A stretch of 64,000 nt of DNA from the NCBI RefSeq assembly GCF_035599575.1, contig NZ_CP141179.1, positions 3,881,001 through 3,945,000 of the forward strand, written 5' to 3'. The notes beneath the pieces are model-generated. The model ran no database searches and was not told the origin of the DNA. It saw only the letters and a program-made list of their open reading frames with translations. Position 1 is the first letter of the stretch. Every line of letters starts with the position of its first letter. Shown one piece after another: positions 46,037 to 56,025 of the stretch. This DNA comes from Roseovarius sp. Pro17. Its GTDB lineage: Bacteria; Pseudomonadota; Alphaproteobacteria; Rhodobacterales; Rhodobacteraceae. A program made the position numbers and the translations under genes.

Positions 46037-47992
46037 CTAAACATCCAACTCCTCCACAAACCGCGCATTCTCCTGAATATACTGGAACCGTAGCTCAGGT
46101 TTCTTCCCCATCAGACGCTCGACCAGATCGCCGGTTTCGCCCGGTTCATCCTCGTCTATCGTCACGCGGATCAGCTTGCGGGATTTGACGTCCATCGTTG
46201 TCTCTTTCAAATCCTTTGCGTCCATCTCGCCCAAGCCCTTAAAGCGGCTGACGTCGATTTTTCCCTTACCCCCCAGACCCTTGGCCAGCCAGACGTCACG
46301 CTCGGCCTCGTCAATGCAATAGACGCGGACAGCGCCTTGGCTGAGGCGGTAGAGGGGTGGGCAGGCCAGGTAGAGGTGGCCCGCGTCGATCATCGGACGC
46401 ATTTGGGTGAAAAAGAACGTCATCAACAGCGCCGCAATATGCGCACCGTCAACGTCGGCGTCGGTCATGATGATGATCTTGTCATAGCGCAGATCGTCGA
46501 GGTTGAATTTCGACCCAAGGCCGACGCCCAACGCCTGCGTCAGGTCGCTGATTTCCTGATTGCTGCCCAGTTTTGAACTGGCGGCGCCCAGCACGTTCAG
46601 GATCTTGCCACGCAGGGGCAGCAGCGCCTGAATTTTGCGGTCGCGCGCCATCTTGGCCGAACCTCCAGCTGAATCACCCTCGACGATGAACAGCTCGGTG
46701 CCGTCGCGGGTGTTGGACGAACAGTCGACCAGCTTGCCGGGCAGACGCAGTTTCTTGGTTGCGGTCTTGCGCTGGGTTTCTTTTTCCTGCCGTCGGCGCA
46801 GGCGTTCCTCGGCGCGCAGAACGAGAAAATCGAGGATCGCGCCGGCCGATTTCGTATCTGCCGCCAGCCAGTTGTCGAAATGGTCACGCACCGAATTTTC
46901 AACCATGCGCTGCGCGTCGACCGTCGCCAGCCGGTCCTTGGTCTGTCCGACAAATTCCGGGTCACGAATAAAGCATGACACCAGCGCGCCCGCGCCAGTC
47001 ATCAGATCCTCGCGGGTTATGGTCGCGGCCTTCTTGTTGTTCACCAGCTCGCCGTACGCCTTGATCCCTTTGAGGATCGCGGCCCAGAAACCGGCCTCGT
47101 GCGTGCCGCCCTCGGGGGTGGGGACGGTGTTGCAATAGGACTGGATGAAGCCATCGCGCGCGGGCGTCCAGTTGATTGCCCATTCGACCTTGCCCGGCAC
47201 CTTGAATTTCTCAAAGCTGACAGTTCCGGCAAAGGGGCTATCGGCGTAGGTGGTCGCGCCACCCATCGCCTCGGACAGATAGTCCGAGAGGCCGCCGGGA
47301 AAGTGGAATTTCGCCTCGCGAGGTGTTTCGCCGTCATCGATTTCGGTCTTCCACCGGATTTCGACGCCTGAGAAAAGGTAGGCCTTGGAGCGGGCCATCT
47401 TGAACAGGCGCGCGGGCTTCAGCTTGAGCGAGCCAAAGATATCGGGGTCAGGGTGGAAGGTGACAGCGGTGCCGCGTCGATTGGGGGCCGCGCCGATTTT
47501 CTCCAGCGGGCCCTGCGGTAGGCCGCGCGAGAATTCCATCGCAAAGAGTTCCTTGTTGCGCGCAACCTCGACGCGCAGATGATCCGACAGTGCGTTGACG
47601 ACCGAAGAGCCGACGCCATGCAGGCCGCCAGAAGTTTGGTAGCTGTCGCCGGAAAACTTGCCGCCCGCATTCAGCGTGCAAAAGATGATCTCGAGCGCGG
47701 ATTTGGTCGGATCCTTGGGATGTGGCCCAGTCGGGATGCCGCGCCCGTTGTCACGCACAGACACGTGACCGTTCTCATGCAGCTCGACTTCGATCCATGT
47801 TGCGTGACCTGCCACTGCCTCGTCCATCGAGTTGTCGATGATCTCAGCGACCATGTGGTGCAGCGCGCGGTCGTCCTTGCCGCCGATATACATGCCGGGG
47901 CGCAGGCGCACATGCTCCATATCCTCAAGGACCTGAATCGAGGATGCGTCATAGTCGCCCGAAGAGGTGGCGGCGGTCAGAAGGTCGGACAT
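46037..47992 (-). CDS. parE: DNA topoisomerase IV subunit B
   Basis: ATPase subunit of topoisomerase IV, which unlinks daughter chromosomes. The 651-residue product has the GHKL ATPase with EIIDNSMDEAVAGHA and VRDNGRGIPTGPHP, a transducer domain, and the TOPRIM domain with FIVEGDSAGGSAKMARDR and MTDADVDGAHIAALL. It is nearer to ParE than GyrB by length (no GyrB insertion). It is monocistronic. parC is not in the window. Confidence 0.95.
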   Translation of the reverse strand: MSDLLTAATSSGDYDASSIQVLEDMEHVRLRPGMYIGGKDDRALHHMVAEIIDNSMDEAVAGHATWIEVELHENGHVSVRDNGRGIPTGPHPKDPTKSALEIIFCTLNAGGKFSGDSYQTSGGLHGVGSSVVNALSDHLRVEVARNKELFAMEFSRGLPQGPLEKIGAAPNRRGTAVTFHPDPDIFGSLKLKPARLFKMARSKAYLFSGVEIRWKTEIDDGETPREAKFHFPGGLSDYLSEAMGGATTYADSPFAGTVSFEKFKVPGKVEWAINWTPARDGFIQSYCNTVPTPEGGTHEAGFWAAILKGIKAYGELVNNKKAATITREDLMTGAGALVSCFIRDPEFVGQTKDRLATVDAQRMVENSVRDHFDNWLAADTKSAGAILDFLVLRAEERLRRRQEKETQRKTATKKLRLPGKLVDCSSNTRDGTELFIVEGDSAGGSAKMARDRKIQALLPLRGKILNVLGAASSKLGSNQEISDLTQALGVGLGSKFNLDDLRYDKIIIMTDADVDGAHIAALLMTFFFTQMRPMIDAGHLYLACPPLYRLSQGAVRVYCIDEAERDVWLAKGLGGKGKIDVSRFKGLGEMDAKDLKETTMDVKSRKLIRVTIDEDEPGETGDLVERLMGKKPELRFQYIQENARFVEELDV

Positions 47993-48111
47993 GGGGTGCG
48001 CTGCTCATTTATTATGGGTTTGCGCGATTATGGCAGAGCGGCGCGGCGGTTGAAAGAAGAGCGTGGCGTGACATTGCCAGATACGTCGCCAAATTCATCC
48101 TTTGCCACGCG

Positions 48112-48399
48112 TTACCCCGGACCGGTTGGCCAGATAGCGAGGCCGAGAAGGTAAAGTGTTAGTAGCGCCGCTGTCAGGGCAATCAATTGCCAGCGGCTGC
48201 ATTGACGCGCTGGGGTGCGCAGGAAGGCCGAGAATTGGGTGATCGGCTGGATCGCCGATGGCCATTTGCCGTCGCGCGCCTCAGCGGTTTCGCGTGCGTC
48301 GCAGGCCGCCTGCCAGAGGATGCGGAACAGCATCCACACCCACAGCGCAAAGAACGCAGCAGACGCGCCGAGCCATATGACCTGAACCAGCGGCATCAT
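48112..48399 (-). CDS. Small hypothetical membrane protein
   Basis: If it starts at MMPLVQVIWLGAS (48399), the protein has 95 residues and two hydrophobic helices: residues about 5-25 and 70-90 (WQLIALTAALLTLYLLGLAI). The frame remains open further upstream to 48627, but that part overlaps the divergent exporter gene and is not hydrophobic or protein-like. The ribosome-binding site is poor (GAGGCG about 15 bases upstream). I do not recognise the family. Confidence 0.5.
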   Translation of the reverse strand: MMPLVQVIWLGASAAFFALWVWMLFRILWQAACDARETAEARDGKWPSAIQPITQFSAFLRTPARQCSRWQLIALTAALLTLYLLGLAIWPTGPG

Positions 48400-48520
48400 A
48401 GTGGGTTTGCCAATCGCCTCATTTCCTGTGCGCTGCGCAAGCGCCTCCAACCGTGCCAGCGCATAGCGCGCGCCAGCTGTCGCTTTACATTGGGCCGATT
48501 CGCATGAACAGATCGCTAAT

Positions 48521-49408
48521 ATGAGCGAGCATTTAAAGGGCCTTCTGATCACCGCGCTCGGCGTGCTGATGGTGGTGCCCGACTCCCTTTTCGTGCGCCT
48601 TATCGTGGCCGACCCTATGACCATCACGTTTTGGCGCGCGACGGTCGCAGGGTGCTTGATCCTGACGGGGTGTCTTATATTCCAAGGGCTAGCCGGATTT
48701 CGTGCCGTGGCGCGAACGGGCTGGCCGGGTGCGCTCTATACGTTGCTCATGTCGACCACCGCGCCGGGTTTCGTCATGGCAATTTCGCTGACCAGCGTGG
48801 CAAATGTCGTGTTCATCTTTGCCTCAATCCCGTTATTCGCCGCCCTGTTCAGCCGGATATTCCTGGGCGAACCATTCAGCAAACGCATGATCCTGACCGT
48901 CGCGGCTGTGCTGCCAGGCCTTGGGATCATTGCCTATGGCAGCCAGACCAGCGCAATCGCCAGTTGGCAGGGCGACCTGATCGCACTGGCAGTCTCGGCC
49001 AGTTTCGCCGCCGCGCTGACGACGGTGCGCAAGGTGCGCACAACTTCAATGATTCCCGCGATTCCGGTAGCCTACCTCATGTCTGCACTGGTCATGTTGA
49101 TCTGGGCTACGCCGGGTCAGGCCATGCCGTCGCAATGGCCGCTGGTGCTGGGGCATGGCGGGTTCATCGCGCTATCCACGTGCCTTTTGACACTGGGGCC
49201 GCGCTACTTACCGTCAGCCGAGGTGTCTCTGCTGATCTTGCTCGAATCCGTGCTGGCTCCGCTGTTGGTCTGGGCGGTCATTGGTGAGGATCCGGGGCCT
49301 TGGGCCATCGCTGGCGGTGTTCTGGTGATCGGTGCGCTATTTGTATCGAACGCGATCGCGCTACGCCGCAGACGGATTAGAAACTCGGCTCAATCTCGGG
49401 CAGTTTGA
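48521..49408 (+). CDS. DMT-family (EamA) transporter
   Basis: A 295-residue inner-membrane protein with about ten hydrophobic helices in two EamA repeats. Typical points are FWRATVAGCLILTG in helix 2 and the second repeat ending ESVLAPLLVWAVIGEDPGPWAIAGG. The substrate is unknown; relatives export amino acids or other metabolites. The final 32 bases overlap the convergent mipZ stop. Confidence 0.9.
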   Translation: MSEHLKGLLITALGVLMVVPDSLFVRLIVADPMTITFWRATVAGCLILTGCLIFQGLAGFRAVARTGWPGALYTLLMSTTAPGFVMAISLTSVANVVFIFASIPLFAALFSRIFLGEPFSKRMILTVAAVLPGLGIIAYGSQTSAIASWQGDLIALAVSASFAAALTTVRKVRTTSMIPAIPVAYLMSALVMLIWATPGQAMPSQWPLVLGHGGFIALSTCLLTLGPRYLPSAEVSLLILLESVLAPLLVWAVIGEDPGPWAIAGGVLVIGALFVSNAIALRRRRIRNSAQSRAV

Positions 49409-50186
49409 GCGCCTTGATCAGGTCGCGCAGTTCCTGCCGGGCTGCCACGTTCGAGATGTTCAGCTGCTTGACGCCCACATCCTTGAGATCCAGCAGGGTC
49501 AGGCCGCGCGGAAACAGCTCGCGAAAGACCACACGCTCGTTGAAGCCGGGGGCCACGCGAAATCCGATGCGGCTCGCCAGCTTGTCCAGCGCGGCGCCCA
49601 TTTTCTCTTTGTTGACCATGGCCTGCGCGCCGACGCGGTTACGCACGACGATCCAGTCGATAGGCTTTAGCCCCGCCTGAGCGCGCAATTGGCGCGCGTT
49701 CCAGACCATTTCGGAGTAAACAGAGGGGCGCAGAATCTTGAGCCCGTCCGCATCCACATGGGCCAGCAGATCGAAATCCACAAAGCTGTCGTTGAGTGGC
49801 GTGATCAGCGTATCGGCTAAGCTGTGCGCGACCTGACTAAGGCGCGTATGCGAGCCGGGGCAGTCTATCACGATGAAATCGCTGTCAGGTTCCAGCGTTG
49901 CGACGGCCTCGGACAGGCGGCGGTCATAGACATTCTCGCCGGGGCTGAGCGTCGCCTGATCCACCTCGGGCAGATCGTGATAGAAGGGGCTGGGCAGATC
50001 GAGTCCGGATTTGGCAAGGTAAGCCTTGCGGTTTTCGGCGTAGCGCCCGAACGTCTTTTGCCGCAGGTCCAGATCCAGCGCGCTAACCGTTTTGCCCATC
50101 CGCGCGAGCGCGGTGGCGACGTGCATCGACACTGTTGATTTGCCCGCGCCGCCCTTTTCGTTTCCGACGACGATGATATGCGCCAT
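49377..50186 (-). CDS. mipZ: Division-plane positioning ATPase MipZ
   Basis: A ParA-like P-loop ATPase of 269 residues from MAHIIVVGNEKGGAGKST; the Met at 50306 would add 40 residues with no family character. The deviant Walker A is EKGGAGKST, and Walker B-type DFIVIDCPGS follows near residue 110. MipZ-specific blocks are DLDLRQKTFGRYAENR and NDSFVDFDLLAHVD. In Caulobacter it forms gradients from the ParB-bound poles and blocks FtsZ assembly there. The dnaJ terminator lies upstream. Confidence 0.94.
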   Translation of the reverse strand: MAHIIVVGNEKGGAGKSTVSMHVATALARMGKTVSALDLDLRQKTFGRYAENRKAYLAKSGLDLPSPFYHDLPEVDQATLSPGENVYDRRLSEAVATLEPDSDFIVIDCPGSHTRLSQVAHSLADTLITPLNDSFVDFDLLAHVDADGLKILRPSVYSEMVWNARQLRAQAGLKPIDWIVVRNRVGAQAMVNKEKMGAALDKLASRIGFRVAPGFNERVVFRELFPRGLTLLDLKDVGVKQLNISNVAARQELRDLIKALKLPEIEPSF

Positions 50187-50335
50187 GTCCCAATATCCCT
50201 TGCCCCACGCCCTCGGCTTGGGACGTTTCGCGCACAGTATCGCGGGTTTAGGGATTAGGGAAGGGCATGGAACGCGTGCCGGGAAGGCGCGGCTGCTGTG
50301 CAACAATGCAGAGTGGCTAACGCATCGCTAAAAGC

Positions 50336-50365
50336 AAAAGAGCGGCCTGTCAGGACCGCTCTTTT
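50336..50365 (-). terminator. Terminator after dnaJ
   Basis: AAAAGAGCGG (50336-50345) pairs with CCGCTCTTTT (50356-50365), with CCT/AGG pairing inside. Symmetric A and T runs allow action in both directions; on the minus strand it ends dnaJ. Confidence 0.93.
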
Positions 50366-50388
50366 CTGTTGCTCACAACAATCAGGTC

Positions 50389-51537
50389 TTAGCCTTTCAT
50401 GCTGTCCCAGAACGACTTGACCGACCGAAAGAATGTCTTGCTTTCGGGGTTGTTGTCCTCAGAAAGGGCCTCGAATTCCCGTAGAAGCTCTTTTTGCTTG
50501 GAGGTCAGGTTTACCGGCGTCTCGACGGCCAGTTCAATGAACATATCGCCCGCACCGCCGCCGCGCAGGGCTGGCATCCCCTTGCCGCGAAGGCGCATCT
50601 GGCGGCCCGATTGGCTGCCGGACGGGATCTTAACCTTGCTGCGCCCACCGTCGATGGTAGGAACTTCGATATCGCCACCGATGGCCGCGGTGATCATCGA
50701 CACCGGCACATTGCAGAAAAGGTTGCTCTCTTCGCGCTCGAACAGGCTGTGTTTGCTCACCTCGATAAAGATATAGAGATCGCCCGGAGGGCCACCACGC
50801 ATCCCGGCCTCGCCTTCGCCCGAGAGGCGAATGCGTGTGCCGGTTTCGACGCCGGCGGGGATATTTACGCTGAGTGCGCGATCCTTTTCGACGCGACCCT
50901 GACCACCGCAGGACTTGCAGGGATTTTGCACGATCTGACCCATGCCAGCACAGGTCGGGCAGGTCCGCTCAACCGTAAAGAAACCCTGTTGCGCGCGCAC
51001 CTTGCCCATGCCTGAACATGTCGGGCATGTCGTCGGCTCGGCGCCACCTTCGGCGCCAGATCCGTCGCAGCTGGTGCATTGGATCGAGGTCGGCACGTTG
51101 ATCGTCTTTTGCAGACCCAGATAGGCCTCCTCCAGCGTGACGCGCATGTTATAGCGCAGGTCCGAACCGCGCGCGGCGCGCTGCCGCCCGCCGCCGCCGC
51201 GTGCGCCCATGAAATCACCAAAAAGATCGTCGAAGACGTCCGAAAAGGCACTGGCGAAATCGCCTTGACCGGGCCCGCCGGGGCGCTGGCCGCCACCGCC
51301 GCCCATTCCACCCTCAAAGGCGGCATGGCCAAAACGGTCGTAGGCGGCCTTTTTCTCGCCGTCCTTTAGAACGTCATAGGCTTCGCCCGCTTCCTTGAAC
51401 TGCTTCTCGGCGTCGGGATTGTCTTTGTTGCTGTCTGGATGCAGTGCCTTCGCCCGCTGGCGATAAGCCTTCTTGATCTCGTCTGCCGCGGCCCCGCGCG
51501 CGACACCCAGAACCTCGTAATAATCTCGTTTGGCCAT
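50389..51537 (-). CDS. dnaJ: Chaperone DnaJ (Hsp40)
   Basis: Co-chaperone that delivers substrates to DnaK and stimulates its ATPase. The 382-residue type I protein has a J domain with the HPD motif ([13 protein letters not shown]), a glycine/phenylalanine-rich linker, four zinc-binding repeats ([32 protein letters not shown]) and two C-terminal beta domains. It lies 74 bases downstream of dnaK in the same operon. GGAGG precedes the ATG. Confidence 0.98.
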   Translation of the reverse strand: MAKRDYYEVLGVARGAAADEIKKAYRQRAKALHPDSNKDNPDAEKQFKEAGEAYDVLKDGEKKAAYDRFGHAAFEGGMGGGGGQRPGGPGQGDFASAFSDVFDDLFGDFMGARGGGGRQRAARGSDLRYNMRVTLEEAYLGLQKTINVPTSIQCTSCDGSGAEGGAEPTTCPTCSGMGKVRAQQGFFTVERTCPTCAGMGQIVQNPCKSCGGQGRVEKDRALSVNIPAGVETGTRIRLSGEGEAGMRGGPPGDLYIFIEVSKHSLFEREESNLFCNVPVSMITAAIGGDIEVPTIDGGRSKVKIPSGSQSGRQMRLRGKGMPALRGGGAGDMFIELAVETPVNLTSKQKELLREFEALSEDNNPESKTFFRSVKSFWDSMKG

Positions 51538-51564
51538 TCGGGACCTCCTAAACTTGAAACGATG

Positions 51565-51592
51565 CGGGCCAGCCTGGTGTCAGACCGGCCCG
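51565..51592 (-). promoter_or_regulatory. Intercistronic hairpin between dnaK and dnaJ
   Basis: CGGGCC (51565-51570) pairs with GGCCCG (51587-51592), with an inner CTG/CAG pairing. There is no T run; it could stabilise the dnaK message or reduce read-through into dnaJ. Confidence 0.45.
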
Positions 51593-51611
51593 AAGGTTTC
51601 CTAGCGACGCG

Positions 51612-53525
51612 TTAAGCGCGCTTGTTGTCGTCAAGGTCTTCGAAATCGGCGTCGACGATATCGTCGTCACCCGGCCCACCGGCCTCGTCGGCGGCGGTGG
51701 GGCCGCCGTCATCGTCGTCTTGGCTGGCCTTGTAGATCGCCTCGCCCAGCTTCATGGCCGATTCCGTGACGTTCTGGATGCCCGACTTGATCTTGGCCGC
51801 GTCGTCCTTTTCCAGATCGTCCTTCAGCGCGGAGATCGCCAGTTCGATGGCCTCGATCGTGGTGGGGTCCACCTTGTCGGCGTGCTCTTCCATCGACTTT
51901 TCGGTCGAGTCAATCAGGCTTTCAGCCTGGTTTTTCGCTTCGACCAGTTCGCGACGCTCCTTGTCGGACTCGGCGTTCTCTTCGGCGTCCTTGACCATCT
52001 TTTCGATGTCCTCATCGCTGAGGCCGCCCGACGCCTGGATCGTGATCTTCTGTTCCTTGTTGGTGCCTTTGTCCTTGGCAGAAACAGACACGATGCCGTT
52101 GGTGTCGATATCGAAAGTCACCTCGATCTGGGGCATTCCGCGCGGTGCGGGCGGGATGTTTTCCAGATTGAACTGGCCCAGCATCTTGTTGTCGCCAGCC
52201 ATCTCACGCTCGCCCTGGAACACCCGGATCGTCACGGCGTTCTGGCTGTCTTCGGCAGTCGAAAACACCTGAGACTTGTTCGTCGGGATCGTCGTGTTGC
52301 GGTCGATCAGGCGCGTGAACACACCGCCCAGCGTCTCAATACCCAAGCTCAGCGGAGTGACGTCCAGCAGGACCACGTCCTTGATGTCGCCTTGCAGAAC
52401 GGCGGCCTGAATGGCGGCGCCCATCGCGACGACCTCGTCAGGGTTCACACCCTTGTTCGGCTCTTTGCCAAACAGCTTGGTCACCTCTTCGATCACCTTG
52501 GGCATGCGGGTCATACCGCCGACCAGAACGACCTCGTCGATATCGCTGGGGCTGAGCCCGGCATCCTTGAGCGCAGCCTGACACGGCTTGAGCGACGCCT
52601 TGATCAGATCGCCAACCAGCGATTCCAGCTTGGCACGGGTCAGTTTCATAACCAGGTGCAGCGGCTGACCATTCGAGCTCATCGAGATGAAGGGCTGGTT
52701 GATTTCCGTCTGCGAGGACGAGCTCAGCTCGATCTTGGCCTTTTCAGCCGCCTCTTTCAGACGTTGCAGCGCCATCTTGTCTTGCGTCAGGTCGACCTGA
52801 TGCTCTTTTTTGAACTCGCCCGCCAGATAATTGACGATGCGCATGTCGAAGTCTTCGCCACCAAGGAACGTGTCGCCATTGGTCGCCTTGACCTCGAACA
52901 GACCATCCTCGATTTCCAGAATGGTCACGTCGAACGTGCCGCCGCCAAGGTCATAGACCGCGATCGTCTGGGCGTTCTCTTTGTCCAGACCATAGGCCAG
53001 AGCGGCTGCTGTCGGCTCGTTGATGATGCGCAGCACTTCGAGGCCGGCAATTTTACCAGCATCTTTGGTGGCCTGACGCTGAGCGTCGTTGAAATAGGCA
53101 GGAACGGTAATGACGGCCTGCGTCACATCTTCGCCAAGATAGCTTTCGGCGGTTTCCTTCATCTTGCCCAGAATGAATGCGCTGAGTTGGCTGGGCGAAT
53201 ACTTTTCGCCACGCGCCTCGACCCATGCGTCGCCATTGCCGCCGTCGATGACGTTGAACGGCATGTTCTTCTTGTCTTTGGCCAGGTGGCTATCGTCAGC
53301 GCGACGACCGATCAGGCGCTTGACGCCAAAGACGGTGTTTTCGGGGTTCGTGACCGCCTGCCGCTTGGCCGGCTGGCCGACGAGGCGCTCATTCTCGGTA
53401 AAGGCGACAATCGACGGAGTCGTGCGCGCCCCTTCTGAGTTCTCAATGACGCGCGCAGTTTTACCATCCATGATGGCAACGCAGCTATTCGTGGTTCCGA
53501 GGTCGATTCCAATAACTTTGGACAT
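51612..53525 (-). CDS. dnaK: Chaperone DnaK (Hsp70)
   Basis: The 637-residue Hsp70: nucleotide-binding domain with [16 protein letters not shown] at the N-terminus, [16 protein letters not shown] near residue 195 and [16 protein letters not shown] near 335; a substrate-binding domain with [14 protein letters not shown]; and a helical lid ending in an acidic tail with DDDDGGP and [14 protein letters not shown] sigma-32-type promoter lies about 110 bases upstream. dnaJ follows. grpE is not in the window. Confidence 0.99.
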   Translation of the reverse strand: MSKVIGIDLGTTNSCVAIMDGKTARVIENSEGARTTPSIVAFTENERLVGQPAKRQAVTNPENTVFGVKRLIGRRADDSHLAKDKKNMPFNVIDGGNGDAWVEARGEKYSPSQLSAFILGKMKETAESYLGEDVTQAVITVPAYFNDAQRQATKDAGKIAGLEVLRIINEPTAAALAYGLDKENAQTIAVYDLGGGTFDVTILEIEDGLFEVKATNGDTFLGGEDFDMRIVNYLAGEFKKEHQVDLTQDKMALQRLKEAAEKAKIELSSSSQTEINQPFISMSSNGQPLHLVMKLTRAKLESLVGDLIKASLKPCQAALKDAGLSPSDIDEVVLVGGMTRMPKVIEEVTKLFGKEPNKGVNPDEVVAMGAAIQAAVLQGDIKDVVLLDVTPLSLGIETLGGVFTRLIDRNTTIPTNKSQVFSTAEDSQNAVTIRVFQGEREMAGDNKMLGQFNLENIPPAPRGMPQIEVTFDIDTNGIVSVSAKDKGTNKEQKITIQASGGLSDEDIEKMVKDAEENAESDKERRELVEAKNQAESLIDSTEKSMEEHADKVDPTTIEAIELAISALKDDLEKDDAAKIKSGIQNVTESAMKLGEAIYKASQDDDDGGPTAADEAGGPGDDDIVDADFEDLDDNKRA

Positions 53526-53635
53526 GCTTTCATCCCTTTCTCTCTAGGCGATATGACAGGACAGGACCCATTTCGGCATCCTCGCCCCGGTTAGGTGCGG
53601 CTTGACCCGCGTTTGCTGGTCTCTGCTTCCCGGCG

Positions 53636-53665
53636 TATATAGGGAGCGTGGGAAGGCCCTGCAAG
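53636..53665 (-). promoter_or_regulatory. Sigma-32 (RpoH) type promoter of dnaK
   Basis: On the minus strand CTTGCAG (-35, complement of 53659-53665) and CCCTATATA (-10, complement of 53636-53644) are 14 bases apart, close to the CTTGAA...CCCCATAT heat-shock consensus. The 5' leader to the dnaK ATG would be about 105 bases. Confidence 0.7.
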
Positions 53666-53724
53666 CGGTGGGACGCCCGCCAATTTGCAGTTTTTCCCAA
53701 AAACTTGCGCAGCGGGGGTCAGGC

Positions 53725-54327
53725 ATGGGTGAACTTGAGCTTCGCGGCTTTCGCATTCTGCCGGGATATCTGGATTCCGCGCAGCAGATTTCGCTGGTCG
53801 CGGCACTGCGCGATGTCGTGGTGGCGGCGCCGCTATTTTCGCCCATGACGCCGATGGGCCGCGCGATGAGCGTGCGCATGACGTCGGCAGGGCGCTATGG
53901 TTGGGTGTCCGATCAGACAGGCTATCGCTATGCGCGCCGGCACCCGGACGGGCAGGATTGGCCTGCGATACCGGAGGCGGTGCTGACGATCTGGCGCGAT
54001 CTGGTCAGTGCGGCACGCACGCCCGATTGCTGTCTGCTGAACTATTATGGGAGCGGCGCGCGCATGGGCTTGCATCAGGACCGCGACGAGGCTGATTTTG
54101 CATGGCCGGTACTGTCGATCTCGCTAGGCGACGAGGGGCTTTTGCGCATCGGCAATACCGCGCGCGGCGGCAGCACGGTGTCGCACTGGCTGCGCTCGGG
54201 CGATGTGGTGGTGATGGGTGGTGACGCGCGGCTGACCTATCACGGGGTAGACCGTATCAGGTTCGGCTCATCCTCGCTGTTGAAGGGGGGCGGGCGCATA
54301 AATCTGACCTGCCGCGTTGTGGACTGA
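53725..54327 (+). CDS. alkB: AlkB-type Fe(II)/2-oxoglutarate DNA repair dioxygenase
   Basis: Removes methyl groups from N1-methyladenine and N3-methylcytosine in DNA. The protein has 200 residues from MGELELRGFRIL; the Met at 53602 adds 41 residues lacking family character. Iron ligands are His117 and Asp119 (GLHQDRDE) and His173 (TYHGVDRI). The 2-oxoglutarate-binding Arg residues are in RINLTCR at 191-197. LLNYYGSGARMG is the family substrate-lid block. Divergent from dnaK. Confidence 0.94.
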   Translation: MGELELRGFRILPGYLDSAQQISLVAALRDVVVAAPLFSPMTPMGRAMSVRMTSAGRYGWVSDQTGYRYARRHPDGQDWPAIPEAVLTIWRDLVSAARTPDCCLLNYYGSGARMGLHQDRDEADFAWPVLSISLGDEGLLRIGNTARGGSTVSHWLRSGDVVVMGGDARLTYHGVDRIRFGSSSLLKGGGRINLTCRVVD

Positions 54328-54393
54328 CCTGCACTTGCCATGCGGAGCGGCACGGGTAAGAATTGACACATAATCTCAAAGGATACCTCTGCG

Positions 54394-55047
54394 ATGCAAT
54401 ATAATCCGACGACCGATGCCTGCCCGCTGCCATTTTCGCCTTTCAAGTCCTGCACCGTACCGCGCCCCATCGGGTGGCTGTCGACGGTCAGCGCGGCGGG
54501 CCAGCACAATCTGGCGCCCTACAGCCAGTGGCAGAACCTGACCTTTGATCCGCCGATGGTGATGTTCGCGGCCAACCGTTATCCCGACGGGCGGCGCAAG
54601 GACACCGTGCTGAATGCCGAGGAAACCGGCTGGTTCGTGTGGAACATGGCGACCTTCGACCTGCGCGAGGCGGTCAATATTTCGGCCATGGCGATGGAAT
54701 TCGACGTCGACGAATTTGAGGCGGCAGGCGTGGCACGCGAGGCCTGCGCGATGGCCCCCGGCGGGCGCGTCGCTGCCAGCCCCTGCCATTTCGAGTGTCG
54801 ATATCTCAGCACCCATCACCTGCCGGGTGCCAGCGCCGTGGGCGGCGTCGACGTGGTCTATGGTCGGGTCGAGCATATTCACGTCAAGGACGAGGTGCTG
54901 ACGCCCGAGGGCAAGCTGGACATCCCGCGCATCCAGCCGCTGGCCCGGATGGGATATTACGACTACACCGTCGTGCGCGAAACATTCGAGATGCGTATCC
55001 CCAGCGCGTCAGGAATGGAGGCGGACGGACTGGAGGGACGGGCATAA
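54394..55047 (+). CDS. Flavin reductase family protein (FMN-binding split barrel)
   Basis: A 217-residue protein that begins MQYNPTTDACPLPFSPFKSC and continues VPRPIGWLSTVSAAGQHNLAPYSQW, the usual FMN-binding start of the DIM6/NTAB flavin reductase-like family. PPMVMFAANRYPDGRRKDT and ETGWFVWNMATFDLREAVN follow. The substrate and partner oxygenase are unknown. It follows alkB by 66 bases and may be co-transcribed. Confidence 0.9.
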   Translation: MQYNPTTDACPLPFSPFKSCTVPRPIGWLSTVSAAGQHNLAPYSQWQNLTFDPPMVMFAANRYPDGRRKDTVLNAEETGWFVWNMATFDLREAVNISAMAMEFDVDEFEAAGVAREACAMAPGGRVAASPCHFECRYLSTHHLPGASAVGGVDVVYGRVEHIHVKDEVLTPEGKLDIPRIQPLARMGYYDYTVVRETFEMRIPSASGMEADGLEGRA

Positions 55048-55094
55048 GGCGCCGATCCAGATGACCCCGCCCTTGGCCCCGTTCTCAGGCACCT

Positions 55095-55907
55095 TTACCC
55101 GGCCTTTTTCGGTTCGACGTTCACCTGATGCGGGAATGGGATTGAGATTCCCTGTGCGTCGAAATCCTCCTTGATCGCCTTGGTCAACTCGAACTTGACG
55201 TTCCAGAAATCGTCGGTCGAGGTCCACAGCCGCGCCGTGATATCGACCGAACTGGCGCCGAGGTTCGTCACCCGCGCCCACGGTTCAGGCTCGCCCATCA
55301 CGCGTTCATCCGAGCGGGCGTTGTCGAGGATGATCTGCATCGCCGTATCGGCGCTGTCCGAGTAGTCGATGCCAAAGGTCAGATCGAGCCGCCGAGTATC
55401 ATGCGCCGAATAATTGGTGATGATCGACCCCCACGCCTGCCCGTTCGGCACGATAATCTGCACATTCTGCGGTGTCGTCAGTTCGGTAAAAAACAACGCA
55501 ACCTCGCTGACCGTGCCGCTCGTGCCGCCGATATCGACATATTGCCCCAGCTTGTAGGGGCGAAAGATCACCAGCATGATCCCTGCGGCCAGATCCGCCA
55601 GCGTGCCCTGCAGCGCCAGACCGATGGCCAATGTTGCAGCGCCCAGAACGGCGACGACGCTGGTCGCCTCGATGCCAAACAGGTTCAGCACCGCCAGCAA
55701 CACGATGATGCGGATGGCCCAAGTCGCTATCGTTGCCGCGAAATTGCCCAGTGTCTGATCGATCCGCTGATGCTTGCGCACCTGCCGGCGCACAAAGCTG
55801 CCCGTCAGTCCGGCGACCAACCAGCCGACGATCAGTACAACCAGCGCCTTGACGACGTTGACTACAAGCGGCGCGTAGCCGCCCAATTGATCCAAAAAAC
55901 CTTCCAT
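55095..55907 (-). CDS. mscS: Small-conductance mechanosensitive channel (MscS family)
   Basis: A 270-residue channel from MEGFLDQLGGYAPLVV; the Met at 55979 adds 24 residues with no membrane character. Three helices precede the beta domain, and the pore helix reads ATLAIGLALQGTLADLAAGIMLVIFRPYKLGQYV (Ala/Gly packing pattern in TM3). The C-terminus ISIPFPHQVNVE matches MscS. It opens under membrane tension to release solutes. mscL lies next upstream on the same strand. Confidence 0.94.
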   Translation of the reverse strand: MEGFLDQLGGYAPLVVNVVKALVVLIVGWLVAGLTGSFVRRQVRKHQRIDQTLGNFAATIATWAIRIIVLLAVLNLFGIEATSVVAVLGAATLAIGLALQGTLADLAAGIMLVIFRPYKLGQYVDIGGTSGTVSEVALFFTELTTPQNVQIIVPNGQAWGSIITNYSAHDTRRLDLTFGIDYSDSADTAMQIILDNARSDERVMGEPEPWARVTNLGASSVDITARLWTSTDDFWNVKFELTKAIKEDFDAQGISIPFPHQVNVEPKKAG

Positions 55908-55977
55908 ACTGCTTCTTCTATCCCTCGAATTCGTAAAAATTAGATGAACGCGTCTATAACGGCCTGTCTCAAATGAC

Positions 55978-56006
55978 AAAAGGCCCCGGTAGCACCGGAG
56001 CCTTTC
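55978..56006 (-). terminator. Terminator after mscL
   Basis: AAAGGC-CCCGGT pairs with ACCGG-GCCTTT around AGC with one mismatch. On the minus strand the stem ends in TTTT. Confidence 0.82.
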
Positions 56007-56025
56007 GCCTGATTCTAAGGGTGGA

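Noticed and set aside
51720..53438. 572-codon open frame antisense to dnaK
   Set aside because: Antisense frames over dnaK are a known artefact of its codon use; the translation is compositionally odd and dnaK is certain.
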